Assembly: GCF_014839805.1 (NCBI RefSeq)
Contig: NC_051134.1
Coordinates: forward strand, 9,145,170 to 9,209,169
Origin: Manduca sexta
Lineage: Eukaryota; Arthropoda; Insecta; Lepidoptera; Sphingidae
DNA length: 64,000 nt
Direction: 5' to 3'
Shown in pieces: positions 48,545 through 60,480 of this stretch. Each line of letters starts with the position of its first letter. The first letter of the stretch is position 1. Under the pieces are notes generated by a model. That model was given only the letters and a program-made list of their open reading frames with translations, had not been told where the DNA came from and did no database searches. Position numbers and translations under genes: made by a program.

Positions 48545-50525
48545 AAGCTGAATTTATTCTACAATATATGTTGGAGCCATATTGAAATGAGATAATGGTA
48601 GGTGAAAATAAAGATTAAGTTAATCCATGTAATAGAATAAGTCATAAGTCAGAAAAATATGTACTTTACACAAAGGGTCGGGTAGTATATGCTTAGTGGA
48701 AAAATTCATATTCCGCCATACTATCTTAGAAGTTTTATTGGAGCTTCGTCTTATCAGATATGTTAATACCTATCAGTTTCTTATAAGGGCGATTAAAGCT
48801 AAGTGAAAAGAATGTCCAATAATTGTTTATAGCAATATCAAGTAGGTACTGCAATACTGAACTTAATTAGGCACGTAGGTACTTTCTACCGTACATTATT
48901 GCAGTCCATACTTAACCTCAAAATAACCGAGTTAATAAAATTCTGATTACTCCGAACCCCCATCGAATATCCAATTGTTTTTAATTTATATAAGATTTAG
49001 GATATATTCCCTATAGTTTAGTAAAGGTTTTGTACAGACGCAAGCGTAGCCCAACTTTCATACAAAAATGGGCATTCTCCTTTGTAATTTTGAAATTATT
49101 GTTAATGAAAATGTAAGTGTTTTGGTGTCAGTACTGTAAACTCACATTAATTTGTGATAAATAAATAAATCCCCTCAAGAGTGGAAGAGTATGTAATATA
49201 GAGCTGTTATCATTATGGTCTGTGTAATGTTTTGTGTCCCACGTTGGACACTTGGTGCAAGTTTTTTTTAGGTCTTATAGAAAATGCTCAGATTAGAATA
49301 TATATACCAGAACCGGTAAACATCAAGGAGCGAGGTTGTAAAATTAATTCTAAAGTGAAATAGGTAGAAAAAGGCTAAAAAAATTTGGGTGTCTATTCTC
49401 CTCCAAGACTCTATTTTCACTATAAAGCTCTGAGCAGAGGCTACTGATTATGTTACGAATGCTGTTTGACCATCTTATTCATACAAGGCGTATAAAATTG
49501 TACATCGACTGACGCTTGTAAAATATCGTTCTAACTTGAAAAAATATTTCTGTAATCCAAATTATGTATTATTGTTCGGACTAAAAATTCAAGTAACGTC
49601 CACGATATCGTAGAAATTCTAAACTATTTTTTCAAATTCTTTGCCGTGGAGTCATAAATTATCAAAAATATCCAACTATTTCCACGTTTTTCGCCTTCAC
49701 GTTAAATGCTTGTTTGAAAACGAAAATCGCGTTCAACAGGTTCGCGTGATTATAATTTTCATTATTTTTAATTACACATAAACACTTTATTACGATGTCA
49801 AACATAATTGTTGAGTTATAATCAAGGGCTATTTTAGGAGAAACCTTTTAAATACGAAATATCTTTACATAAGATTCTAGTTGCAGTTTTTAGGATATCA
49901 GGAATACGTTAATTTTAAACATCTATTTGAATGCCAAATTTGTCATCAGTTATTGCATTTTCGATTTTTGTCACGTTTGTAATACGAGGATCATTTTGTA
50001 CCCCTTCAAATAGACATTGATGTTATAGCAGTCAATTCAACTTACCCCAACTTGAGCAATTTATTACGTACAAAATCGCAATAAGAACGAAATCCGCATA
50101 GAGCAATGTTCCCTACCTATATGTGAATACAATATTCTCTGTTTATCATCGGGGGAGTATTGTACGGTCGCGGTTGGAAGCAAAATGTTCATGCTTGTAC
50201 TCCATTGCCGCATGCTAGTATTATAGAGTTACTTACACCAATATAATTTTAGTCAATATGTTAAAAAAATGCTTTATATTATAATAGGAAATGTCCAATA
50301 TTTATATTATTGCTTACATTTAGATGATTTTCACGTACATCAGATCAGTTTGCTAAATAAAAACATTATAAATAGACAGAAATGGCTGCTTCAAAATGAT
50401 AGTTTAAGTTTTCGCGCGAAAGTTGTTCTTCATAATGAGAGATGTCACACCAGTCGGACGCTGGCCATATTTGTTCACAACTGGCATTCATACGACTATC
50501 AGTTTTTATATACGTGAATGACAAA
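48545..50525. other. Non-coding stretch
   Basis: No gene, RNA or repeat boundary supported. Open frames are short and AT-rich. Confidence 0.5.
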
Positions 50526-50755
50526 GTCACCCTACTGCACCTGATGGTAAGTGGAGTGGGTGACGAGAGATGACTACCTCTCGACGGTCAACACAATTAT
50601 GCCGGCCTGTTGGAACCGGATATACACAGGCTGGTCCCGGAACGCGACACACTTACGTGGGCCACTATGCTGTTTTTAACACTTTGTGTACGGTGGCCTC
50701 TATCCGGGCGGAAATAAAATATAGGATATATTTACCACCAGCAAAAGTCAGTTAC
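50526..50755. repeat. Dispersed repeat family L, copy 2
   Basis: CTGATGGTAAGTGGAGTGGG, GCCTGTTGGAACCGGATATA, CTTACGTGGGCCACTATGC and a CACCAGCAAAAG end, in the same order as 39585-39890 and 60245-60480. Confidence 0.65.
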
Positions 50756-50839
50756 AAATTAAATCCTTTTACCATCTATATTCCAAGACGCGTTTAAACA
50801 CTGCAGTTAAGGATTTTTTGTTTATCGAACCCCGAAGTT

Positions 50840-51230
50840 AACACCGGGGGAAACTTGTGAATGAGATACTGCAATCTCCCAGCTTAGCGACTGCAGGGTC
50901 TTGGAAGAAAGTTGGGAGGGGATAGATGTGAAGGAAGTGTGGGGGAAGAATAGAGAAACCTCTTAAGATGGGAGAAGGAGAGAAAGCGAGGATATTTTCG
51001 TGAGCCCTTATAGGCCTCAATGTGAATTGGCCACCATGAGGTATACACTTAACTGTGCGCCTAGGGCCGGGACAAATGTCTCCCGTTCATGGGCGCGCAG
51101 TCGGTGTGGAGACCACGCTAACAAGAAGTTAAGGAATATTAAAGGTAAGTTTTTGGTTTTCTTTAACGCTTCTCTAGTGCCCTCCAATTAACGCAGCCCG
51201 CGGTGCCGTCCGTTCATTGTGTGAATAAAA
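50840..51230. repeat. GC-richer repeat-like block
   Basis: Includes CGCCTAGGGCCGGGACAAAT, TCTCCCGTTCATGGGCGCGC and GGTGTGGAGACCACGCTAAC, ending near an AATAAA at 51222-51227. The sequence resembles a moth repeat I recall, but no second copy is in this window. The plus-strand open frame (51000-51191) matches no family I know. Confidence 0.3.
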
Positions 51231-51234
51231 ATGT

Positions 51235-52177
51235 CCGTGTTCCTTACCTTGATATCTAGGTTTTGTTTTTATTGGGTTTATATAAGGATTTTCAAGTTTA
51301 TCAGCCAATGCTAAACCAATGTTTAGTCATACCGACATAATTTTGAATTACCTAAACATTAAAAATAATGATTATAATTTTTTTTTCTAATAAGTATAAT
51401 AAGGTATAAGACGTAAAGAACTAAAAAATAGTAATTATTGGAAATGTTAGTTATAAACTGTTTATTTAACAATTCTTTGTTGAAACTTCAAAAATTCATT
51501 TGCTAAATCTGGCTATTGTTAACTATATTATGTTTTTCCTTAAAAAATATTTTTGTATCATAAATTACTACATAGTAATGACCCATGACCAAAAATTGAC
51601 GAATTGAAGATTATTTTGCGTTCATTCTGCATAATCTATCAATCATGAAAACGTTAAACGACTTTAAACCTTATCCCATAGTTATAAAGTCGGTTTGACG
51701 CCACTCTGGGGCTAGCACTGCAGTGCGACGTGTCGTGGATTGTTTGCGTTTATAAAACGTTAAATTGATCTCGACATTATTACGTAGGTAAGCGACTTCA
51801 GTTCCCAGTTTCGGAAATATATGGTTTTTGGTAAAAATATATTGAATTATTTTGTATTGGACATATTTTTATAGGCTTTTTCTACATAAAACATAGTGTT
51901 TGTTCTTTAAGTTTTAATTTCAATCTTATACGTCGTGGATGCTGTTAGTTGTTGATTTATATAACTGTGAGAAATATTAAATTGAAATGAATAAAATGTA
52001 GCTGTTTCTTGGTTCCTCAAATAATTAATTCATGAGAATATCATTATGGTGAAAAGTGGGTGCATGAGTTGCGTCTCTTACCTCTTTGAGGATAATAGGC
52101 GGTAGTGTGTGTGATTGGAAATATGTTGATATATGTTATAGAGATCGCTGATCATACGTCAGTATCCATATCAGATG
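51235..52177. other. Non-coding stretch
   Basis: AT-rich, nothing supported. Confidence 0.5.
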
Positions 52178-52262
52178 GAAAAATTTGCGCAGAAACCGAG
52201 ATAAAATCCGCATAATAGATTTAATTCAATGTCTTACATTTGCATAAACATAAGGAATCATT
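52178..52262. mobile_element. Foldback MITE fragment
   Basis: AACCGAGATAAAATCCGCAT and AATGTCTTACATTTGCATAA match the right end of the foldback family. It directly abuts the SINE at 52272. Confidence 0.45.
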
Positions 52263-52271
52263 TTGAAGTTC

Positions 52272-52529
52272 ATACATACATAACATCACGCATTTATCCC
52301 CGAAGGGGTATGCAGAGGCGCAACTAGGGCACCCACTTTTCGCCAAGTATGTTCCGTCCCATGATGTGATAGGGGGCGAACCTATCGCCATATCGGGCAC
52401 AAATTCCAGACTCCGGGCTGGTACTGAGCAGAAAAACCCAAATATCACTTTGCCCGACCCTGGCTTCGAAGCCAAGACCTTAGAGCGCTATTCTACCGGA
52501 CATGCAATACAACTACGCCACCGAGGCAA
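52272..52529 (-). mobile_element. tRNA-headed SINE, family A
   Basis: In minus orientation: head TGCCTCGGTGGCGTAGTTG (A box), a B-box region slightly altered (GGCTTCGAAGCC), then the body and an end rich in TATG repeats. Near-identical to 62597-62856. The long open frame over it on the plus strand is a by-product. Confidence 0.8.
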
Positions 52530-53038
52530 TCAAAATCTATCAAAATATTATGTAGAGTTAAATGTCTTTTCTACAAAAACACAAACACAAGCCCACTCTA
52601 TCCCTGAGAGGCTATTTAGGGAAGCTAATATAACACTCCACTATGATGAGAACTATCGCCCGCAAGAGCGACATCGCCACCCGCCTCAAATGCTAAACGA
52701 CAAAATATATTCCTTAAATCAGAAACTCAAAATGCGGTATTTAGAGAGTCAATCTGATAAAGAATATCTTTGTCAGACTTTCGTAATTGTACCTTATTTT
52801 GTTGAAATCCCCGTAACATTACTATTCCAAGCTCGTCCTTGTTTTGCAGGCTTGTTACGAAGCACTCAGTGAAACTAGCAATTTTATCGATCCCAACACA
52901 ATGGATAAAGTAAACAGGCAATTTGGTTAACATAGCTGTTTAAGTAGCGTTTGCTATATAAGTTACTGTAACCGAGGATATATACCATGACATAATAGGG
53001 ATTTTGGGACGTAATATACGATTCCGAGAAGTCAATAT

Positions 53039-53287
53039 ACACACACACCATCACGCATTTATCCCCGAAGGGGTATGCATAGGTGCAACCAGGACATTCA
53101 GTTTTTGCCGAGTGTGTTCCCTCCCAGGATGTGATGGGGGCGAGCCTATCGCCATATCGGGCACAAATTCAGGACTCCGGGCTGATATTGAGCAGAAAAA
53201 CCCAAATATCACTATGCCCAACCCGGGATTCGAACCCACCTCAGAGCGCTGCCGTACGCGCATGCAGTACAACTACGCCACCGAGGC
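53039..53287 (-). mobile_element. tRNA-headed SINE, family A, with target duplication
   Basis: Head complement CTACGCCACCGAGGC and B-box complement GGATTCGAACCC are intact. AGTCAATAT occurs at 53030-53038 and again at 53288-53296, a 9-base target-site duplication marking both edges. Confidence 0.85.
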
Positions 53288-53299
53288 AGTCAATATGTT

Positions 53300-54030
53300 T
53301 TATTTTATTCAAATAAACATATGTTTGTTATACATGGGATTAGAACCAGTAATTACCGATTTTACAACAAATTTGACTAGCAAAGCGTGACCATCGAGCG
53401 AAGTTCTTAGAAACACGTTGTGAAAAGCGACGACGCATCGTTCTGAAATTAGACCTTTTTCACTATTGTGTTAAGGTCATAAATCAAGTGTTCGGGACAA
53501 AGCCGAACACTCAACAACTTCGCTTAATGACAGGTCATGGTCTTAATATGATCATTACAATAAAGAGAGTATAGGCTAAAACTTAGGTATTTCCAGTATA
53601 AAGAAAATGCGGATAGTTTGCATGTATAGATGTCGTCAAACTTTTAGTTCGCTGTGAAGTTGGTGTGAACAGTATTCGAACAAGTGTCTACACACTACAC
53701 AGACAGAATACAGACTATATATTTGATGAGAGCTATTGAAGAATGGAAGACCCTCGTGTGAAGATTAGCAGCATTTTCATTATATAACACTGACCAACAC
53801 TTTGGAGTACAAGCAATACTTTTTATAGCAATGGTTCACCAATAGCCATGTAGATCTGATGTACAGTATTCTCCATCATTCACAAACACCAAAAGAAATT
53901 ATTCTTTGCATGAGGAAACGCTGCAAGCTTTAACTGAATAGGCATTAGAGGGTGTCTGGGCTTTTGAAACTCTTAATCATCATACGCCAAATCAAACTGT
54001 TACTTCTCATTGAAAGAGGAGACCTTTTCC
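53300..54030. other. Non-coding stretch
   Basis: No gene. A small perfect hairpin (GTGTTCGG/CCGAACAC, 53488-53510, 7-base loop) is the only structure noted. Confidence 0.5.
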
Positions 54031-54031
54031 T

Positions 54032-54268
54032 AGGCCTTTTCCCCAAGGGTTAGGTACATGCGTAACTAGCAGATCCACTTTTCGCCATGTGTATTCCGTT
54101 CTATGATGATATCGAGCGAGACTATCGCGGGTATCGGGTACAAACTCTTGACTCCGGGCGGATTCTGAGCAGAAAGACCTAATTTCACTGACCGACCTGG
54201 CATTCCAGAGACCTCAGAACGGATAGCGTATTGTGCAGGCAATACAACTTCGCTACCGAGGTAGTCAG
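54032..54268 (-). mobile_element. tRNA-headed SINE, family A (older copy)
   Basis: TTTTCGCCATGTGTATTCCG, GACTCCGGGCGGATTCTGAG and CTTCGCTACCGAGGTAGT follow the family order but with many changes, including a damaged B box. Confidence 0.65.
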
Positions 54269-54329
54269 ACCTTTTCATGCTCAAAACAAATATCTATAGC
54301 TTCCAGTAGTGAAAGGAGAAAATTATCGA

Positions 54330-54470
54330 AAGAGAACCTGACACAAAATATGGGTTCTAATATGCATAAATAGTAAATACGGTCTGCAAATTGTTCTGAT
54401 GATAATTAGATTCTACAGAAATTCTACATAAAGGGAAGCTGGCAGGAATCGAATTATATGGACCCTTCGC
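54330..54470. repeat. Dispersed repeat family Q, copy 3 (reverse)
   Basis: ATATGCATAAATAGTAAATA, AAGGGAAGCTGGCAGGAATC and TTATATGGACCCTTCG are the reverse complement of blocks in 16540-16700. Confidence 0.5.
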
Positions 54471-54764
54471 TCCTGATAGCTTCATTACTGTGCTCAGCTG
54501 TTTATTCTAGTAACTTCTATTAAAGATTAGATTTCTTCAATTTTAGTGCTGTCGTCCGAATAGCTTCGAGATTATGTTTTACGTGCTCCCTGTTTGTATC
54601 TTGCATTTAGAAAGAAGAATTCTCTCCTTTAAAATAGTTCCCTCTTTTTACGGATCACGGAGTGACTTTTGGTAAAATAGCCAACTTCAAAATAGGTGTT
54701 TCAAATTCATTTGATTTTTTACAATAGATGATAGGAAAGGAATCAGTGGACTACTTTTTTTATT

Positions 54765-54940
54765 GCTTTGAATCACGAGACGAGCTTGCCATTCGGCTGA
54801 TGGTAGGTGATACGACCGCCTGTAAACAGAAGAAACACAATTCAACACCTTGTATTACAAAGTATTGTTTGGTATTCCACAGCACCCGCCATCCTAAGAC
54901 ATGAGATGTTAAGTTCTATTATGTCCAGTAGTTACTTGAT
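54765..54940 (+). repeat. Dispersed repeat family K, copy 2
   Basis: GAGACGAGCTTGCC, TGATGGTAGGTGATACGACC, ACAAAGTATTGTTTGGTATT and TTATGTCCAGTAGTTAC, same order as 29565-29740; the distal part is missing. Confidence 0.6.
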
Positions 54941-56340
54941 GGTAAGTGTTTAACAATAATTACACACAATCCTTGTTAGTACTGTCGATTATACGAAATC
55001 GAAGGTTATCATAAGTTCAAGGAAAACATTTTATTCTAAGGAAATCAAATGGAGCAAATCAGTATGGATAGATATTAGAAACAAATTTGCAATAGTCGTT
55101 AGGTCACGTAACCTATTTCAGGACGGAAAGGAATTGCTTCCATAGAAATTAGATTTTGTGTAATTAGGGCTCCAAGTCTAACAGTCCTCTCCCACTCAAT
55201 GTGAGCATAGCCACAGAAATAATGCCAAATGTAATTTCTATTGATGGGATGGGGCATATAGAACATAAGTACAGAGCGAATATACATACACTGGATGAAC
55301 TCGGAACGCGTCTCTGGATCCAGCCACTGTCTCGGGTTTTTCATTATGAATATTTTCGTTATCCAGGTTAGTGGATGCCTTATCAGATTCAAGTATATCT
55401 GATGCTATAATGAATATATCACGGATTCTAGCCAAGTTACTGTGAAAGATTAATGCAATTTGAGGCTATTTACATGCCTTAGCTTGAGAAGTCGTACGAA
55501 AAATTCAAACAATAATTATGTTATAGGACGTTTTATTTTCCCTTCATATTTAAGGTATCCGATAATATCTATGGCATGCTAAATAAATTATTATAATCTT
55601 CAGGATTATTTATGCGACAAGTTATATTAGAGCTACTATGTCATTATTAATGATTTCTTACGCGAATGTTAGACACTGATTAAACTGTTTTTCGGATCTT
55701 ATCGCGGTTTTAATTTTTTTAGTTAGATCTTTATTGCTTCCAGTCGTAGTCAAGATATAATATAGAGCCAGGCTGTAGGTGCTTTTATTAAAATATTTCG
55801 AGCTATCTTTTGCCCGGGACTCCGCCATCGTAAAATTGTTTTCTTTCGGGATAAAAAGTAGCATTCAACACTTAGTAGTAATGTAGCTTCTTATTGATGA
55901 AAGAATTTTCAAAATCGCTTCAGTAGTTCCAGATATTAGCTTCTTCAAATAAACACACTCACAGAGTTTCCAAGATGTTGATGACATGAGTAAAACGATA
56001 AAAAATATCAATCTACGGTCATTATGCGACATTTGGTGATCTTAAAATGTCCTATCACCTAATACAACAGTCTTTTTCTTTTTCAATCGATAGGTGGGTA
56101 GATATTTGTTTACATATCTAATATAAGCCTAGTGAACGCACCACAACTATCAAGTTAACTTGCATCGTGTTCAGTCACCATGGGGTCATGCATTGTTTGA
56201 CATATGGGACGATGAAACTTATCGATTCCACGATGGCTATGGGGTGTGATAGCTAGGAGACATCGTAACCTACTTTTGTTTCAAATCTAATTATTCCTTG
56301 ATTACACACTATGTTAAAGTTTATAAGAATTTCGAAGGTA
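54941..56340. other. Non-coding stretch with a foldback fragment
   Basis: Only a short foldback-MITE end at about 55658-55715 (TTACGCGAATGTTAGACACT and TTATCGCGGTTTTAAT) is recognised. The open frames here have no coding character. Confidence 0.45.
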
Positions 56341-56344
56341 TTTA

Positions 56345-56640
56345 TTTTTTACTGGTGACAGGCATCTCGCATGTGAGAGTCCGTTTCAGTAGGTACCACC
56401 GCAATGTAATTCTGCCGCCAAGCTGCAGTGTGTAGTGACTGTTGTGTTCCGGTTTGAAGGACATTCTCACCAGGGTAACTATTGGACCTAGGGAGACTTA
56501 AGATCTCATGTCTCAGGATGGTGAGCGCAGTGGAATACCAAACAATACTTTGTAATTCAAGGTGTTGGATGGTGTTTCTATTGTTTATGGGCGGTCGTAT
56601 TGCTTACCATCAGGCGAAAGGCAAGCTCATGTCATCAATT
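56345..56640 (-). repeat. Dispersed repeat family K, copy 3 (reverse)
   Basis: Reverse complement of 29565-29890 over nearly its whole length: CATCTCGCATGTGAGAGTCC, TTCCGGTTTGAAGGACATTC, AATACCAAACAATACTTTG and GGGCGGTCGTATTGCTTACC. Confidence 0.65.
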
Positions 56641-56697
56641 AAAACAATAAAAAAAGGTATTCAAATGCTAATCCATACTAGGTCAGCATCGAAATAA

Positions 56698-56850
56698 ATT
56701 TAGTTTTTGGATTTTATCGCTGTTTATATTGTAATTTTCTCCAGACGTTTGGACTGCAGCCTTCATGGTCACGTGGCCTTCATAGTCAGTCCGCCCCTAA
56801 TTTATTTTAATATTTGACGTTCGTGTAAATATAAGAAATCATTATACTAG
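56698..56850. mobile_element. Foldback MITE, short copy
   Basis: GATTTTATCGCTGTTTATAT, AATTTTCTCCAGACGTTTGG and a right end GACGTTCGTGTAAATATAAG. Internally deleted relative to 45120-45412. Confidence 0.5.
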
Positions 56851-56867
56851 GTCAGCATTTTTAATAA

Positions 56868-56940
56868 TCCTTAAACCCTTTTTGGAGGGGGTTCGTGTTC
56901 AGCAGTGGGTCAGTATATGATACAGGGCTATATACTTGTG
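56868..56940 (+). mobile_element. SINE family B, 3' fragment
   Basis: GGGTTCGTGTTCAGCAGTGG and GTCAGTATATGATACAGGGC, the family's 3' end, just before the Helitron. Confidence 0.5.
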
Positions 56941-56950
56941 TTATAAATTA

Positions 56951-57830
56951 TCTATACTATTATATAAAGCTGAAGAGTTTGTTTGTTTGTTTGTTTGAAT
57001 GCGCTAATCTCAGGAACTACTGGTCCAAACTGAAAAATTCTTTTTGCGTTGGATAGCCCTATGTTCGTGGAGTGCTATAGGCTATATATCATCACGCTAT
57101 ACCAAATAGGAGCGGAGCAGTAATGCCTAATCTCAGGAACTATCGGTCCGAACTGAAAAATTCTTTTTGCGTTGGATAGCCCTTTGTTCGTGGAGTGCTA
57201 TAGGCTATATATCATCACGCTATACCCATTAGGAGCGGAGCAGTAATGGCTAATCTTAGGAACTACCGGCCCAAACTGAAAAAATCTTTTTGCGTTGGAT
57301 AGCCCTTTGTTCGTGGAGCGCTATAGGCTATATATCATCACGCCATACCCAATAGGAGCGGAGCAGTAATGGCCAATCTCAGGAAATACCGATCCAAACT
57401 GAAAAATTCTTTTTGCGTTGGATAGCCCTTTGTTCGTGGAGTGCTATAGTCTATATATCATCACGCTATGACCAATAGGAGCGGAGCAGTAATGAAACAT
57501 GTTGCAAAAACGGGGACAATTTATCAGTTTTGAGAGTGTCCGTTGCGTGCGCTGCGTAAACGGTTAAAGTTATGCAACAATGATGTATGACGGGATTGTT
57601 CCTCTTAAAAAGTTCTAAAAAATTTATTATAAAACAAAGTCCCTCGCTGCATCCGTCTGCCTAAACGTGTTAAACTCAAAAACTACCCAACGTATTAAGA
57701 TGAAATTTGGTATGGAGACAGTTTGAGACCCTGGGAAGAACATAGGCTCCCGGGAAACTACTACTTTTATAACGGAAATCTTTAGCCTGAAAAACTTTAT
57801 AACGCGGGCGGAGCCGCGGGCAAAAGCTAG
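56951..57830 (+). mobile_element. Non-autonomous Helitron (880 bp), complete ends
   Basis: Starts with TCTATACTATTATATAAAGC and ends in GCGGGCAAAAGCTAG, preceded by a short GC-rich hairpin (GCGGAGCCGC). It is flanked by A (56950) and T (57831), as Helitrons insert between A and T without duplication. A (GTTT)5 run follows the 5' end, then four tandem copies of a 123-bp unit, then a unique part. It encodes no Rep/helicase, so it depends on an autonomous relative for rolling-circle movement. The layout agrees with abundant lepidopteran Helitrons as I recall them. Confidence 0.85.
56998..57489 (+). repeat. Tandem array, four 123-bp units
   Basis: Units start at 56998, 57121, 57244 and 57367, each exactly 123 bases, differing by a few substitutions. 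Each carries AATTCTTTTTGCGTTGGATA (one with a change), TATATATCATCACGC and AGGAGCGGAGCAGTAATG. The array lies wholly inside the Helitron and is not coding. Confidence 0.92.
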
Positions 57831-58440
57831 TTGTTAATAATAGGCAGACACGCAAACGAGCAAGCACCAAATTTATCATTCTATTAAAAGATCATCCAAC
57901 ATTCAGGCCTTAGTTTTTTAAATATAATATTTTAATTTAAACACGAACTAATCCAAAAATAATTTATGGTGTTAAGCATATTTGAACTTTGTTCTAGGAA
58001 TCGTGCGTAGTATTATTCTGTATTGGTGGGATCCGTAGTTAATATTTAACTGCGCTTAAGGTTATTTTTTAATCTTCTTATAAAATGTATTCGTAGAATT
58101 TTCTATACAATTACAATTAGAAGTTACAGTTGTATGTATAAAGTAGTCAATTTATTTTCACTTTTATATTCAGTCAGGTTATAATTTTTTTGACTTACTA
58201 CTTTTTATAAGATTTTTAACTCCTAGAGAGGAAACTGAAGACGTCGTGCAACCCCCGCCGCCTTAAATTTTGCCGCCCTTCATTTTCGCAACACAGAGCA
58301 TTTCCCCGGCTGGCGTCCCCTTAGATCTGGCCATGATACCAACTAACCTATTGCTGTAAAATCCGCAGTCACTGATGCTTAGAACATATTCTTTATATCC
58401 ACATGATTGGTTATTTAACTCCAATAGAAAATAATTAATA
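57831..58440. other. Non-coding stretch
   Basis: AT-rich, with a slightly GC-richer segment at 58245-58330. Nothing supported. Confidence 0.45.
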
Positions 58441-58774
58441 TAATAATAATAATATCAGCCCTGTATTATATATACTGTCCCACTGTTGGGCACGGGCCTC
58501 CTCTACTACTGGGAGGGATTAGGCCTAAGTCCACCACGCTGGCCTAGCGCGGATTGGTAGACTTCACACACCCTCGAAATTCCTATAGAGAACTTCTCAG
58601 GTATGCAGGTTTCCTCACGATGTTTTCCTTCACCGTTAAAGCAAGCGATAATTCACAAAGAATACACACATAGTTTTTTTAGAAAAGTCTGAGGTGTGTG
58701 CCCATGGGATTTGAATCTGCGGACATTCGTCTCGGCAGTCCGTTCCACAACCAACTAGGCTATCGCCGCTTCTT
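58441..58774 (-). mobile_element. tRNA-headed SINE, family B, with target duplication
   Basis: The most complete copy. Minus-strand head GCGGCGATAGCCTAGTTGG (A box) and B-box-like GATTCAAATCC; 3' end with an ATT-rich tail at 58441-58455. AGAAAATAATTAATA (58426-58440) and AGAAAACAATTAATA (58775-58789) form a 15-base target duplication with one mismatch. Confidence 0.88.
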
Positions 58775-59064
58775 AGAAAACAATTAATAAAGTAAAATCG
58801 AAATTGAGGAAATTTTAAAATTATAAGTATATTTTGGTAGCGTGCTTCATGTTTTTTCGGATCGCTAATGCGTTCCGGGTTTTATCATCAATCCTTGGGG
58901 AATTCCGTGGGGGCGTAGTTAATATTTTAGATGTAATCGTTGTTTATGTTAATCGAAGGTGGCAGTTTGTTTCAAGGGTTGGGCGATATTTTTAGGCCAT
59001 CGTTTTATGGGGTCCTATACCCTGGGTAGACAAACTGACTATACTTGCCATGATGTGTGTTTTT

Positions 59065-59230
59065 TATACAAGCACGACAAAGTAATCCTACTGGATGTGA
59101 TGGTAAGTGGAGTAGGGTATAGATAGTGTCGATTGACGTGAGATGACACAATTATCCTGTGTTGAACATACAAATATCCTGCCACCAGCAAAACGACAGC
59201 CTACTCGAACTTCGCCTTATTTCCCTCTAC
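59065..59230. repeat. Dispersed repeat family L, partial
   Basis: GATGGTAAGTGGAGTAGGG and the ending ATATCCTGCCACCAGCAAAA; the middle is lost. Confidence 0.45.
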
Positions 59231-59926
59231 CAGCCTACCCAAGCAGGCTACTTTGTGTTACCTTATGCCTTGTATTTATTTTAAATTTTATACCTTATTT
59301 AAAATGTTCGTAGTTATATAACTGATCATTATTCTTATAAATTGTTTTGACGTATAAGTGCAACTTTGTTCGCCTACGTGATAAATAAAGTGTTTTATAA
59401 TGTGATTATTTTTATTTCTTTGCTTAAGTGTGTTAATCTGTAGTACTTCTACACTAGTAATCCGATTTGAACAATCCTTTTAGTGAAGGGAAGTTATAGT
59501 AGACGTTCGTTCAACAACGATTTAATGTCGATCAGATCTCCAGAAACGTAGATTCTGGAAAAAATGGTGGTCTAAGGACAGGTGGAAGGGAATAAAACTA
59601 GAGGCGGGTTCACATTCGCTGAACTGATTTGATTAAAATGTAGGATCCCCTATGACGGAGTGTACACGCAGAGCTCCTAACTGACAAAAATGGAGAATCA
59701 TTAGCAGAGCTGCGGACATCGCAGAGAAGACGGACAACGCCGACAACTCTCATGTATCACCAACGCGACAACCATGACTACTGTATCAAGAGAGCCCGAC
59801 TAAGAACAAAAGAAGTTCTATACTATTTCTAAATAGTAGAGGCTATTATTTATCTCAGCATCGGAAAGCGGATGGTCAGCAAAATGTAGTATAGTGTAAA
59901 TAAGAAATGTAAGAGCGTCTCTTATT
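59231..59926. other. Non-coding stretch
   Basis: No gene recognised; AATAAA at 59383-59388 lacks an upstream coding region. Confidence 0.4.
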
Positions 59927-60058
59927 ATGATAATAAAGGTTTGTCCAAACTCATTTTATCACGTAAACCCAAACACACATGTTAAAATATTGTCTGATTG
60001 CTTCTCGGCATCTCCAAAACGGCTGAACCGTTTCGGACATTTCTTCTATTCACAACTG

Positions 60059-60241
60059 AAGGAAGTTGTTGTCGATAACATTGAACGTGACTTCTATGCA
60101 TCTGGTGTTAATTGAAGTGCCAAACATTATTTTATCGATTTGACAATTCTTTCATTCATAGGTAAAGGAGTTGTTATCGATGAAATTAACCGTGACTTCT
60201 TTGCATCTAGTGTTAATTGAAGTGCCGAATATTATTTTATA
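60059..60241 (+). repeat. Two-copy direct repeat, ~80-bp unit
   Basis: 60059-60140 and 60164-60241 share GTGACTTCTWTGCATCTRGT and TGTTAATTGAAGTGCC, about 105 bases apart. In the first copy an open frame (59927-60115, ATG start, 62 codons) ends within the unit, and the second copy encodes nearly the same last 12 residues before its own stop. Confidence 0.7.
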
Positions 60242-60244
60242 TCG

Positions 60245-60480
60245 GCACAGCAAATGAGCCACTGCATCTGATGGTAGGTGGAATAGGGTGCAGAGAGTTG
60301 ACTGACGGGAGATGGTTATCTCTAGGTAGTCGACACAATTATGTCGGCCTGTTGGAACCGGATACACAGGCTGATCCCAGAACGCGACATACTTACGTGA
60401 GCCACTATGGCGGGTTTTAACACCTTGTGTACGGGGGTCGCTATCCGGACGGATATAAAAGATATCCTACAACCAGCACT
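60245..60480. repeat. Dispersed repeat family L, copy 3
   Basis: CATCTGATGGTAGGTGGAAT, GGCCTGTTGGAACCGGATAC, GCCACTATGGCGGGTTTTAA and TATCCTACAACCAGCAC, parallel to 50526-50755. Confidence 0.65.

Noticed and set aside
56998..57489. CRISPR-like or satellite array
   Set aside because: Contiguous 123-bp units without spacers inside a Helitron; not a CRISPR array and too short for a stand-alone satellite.
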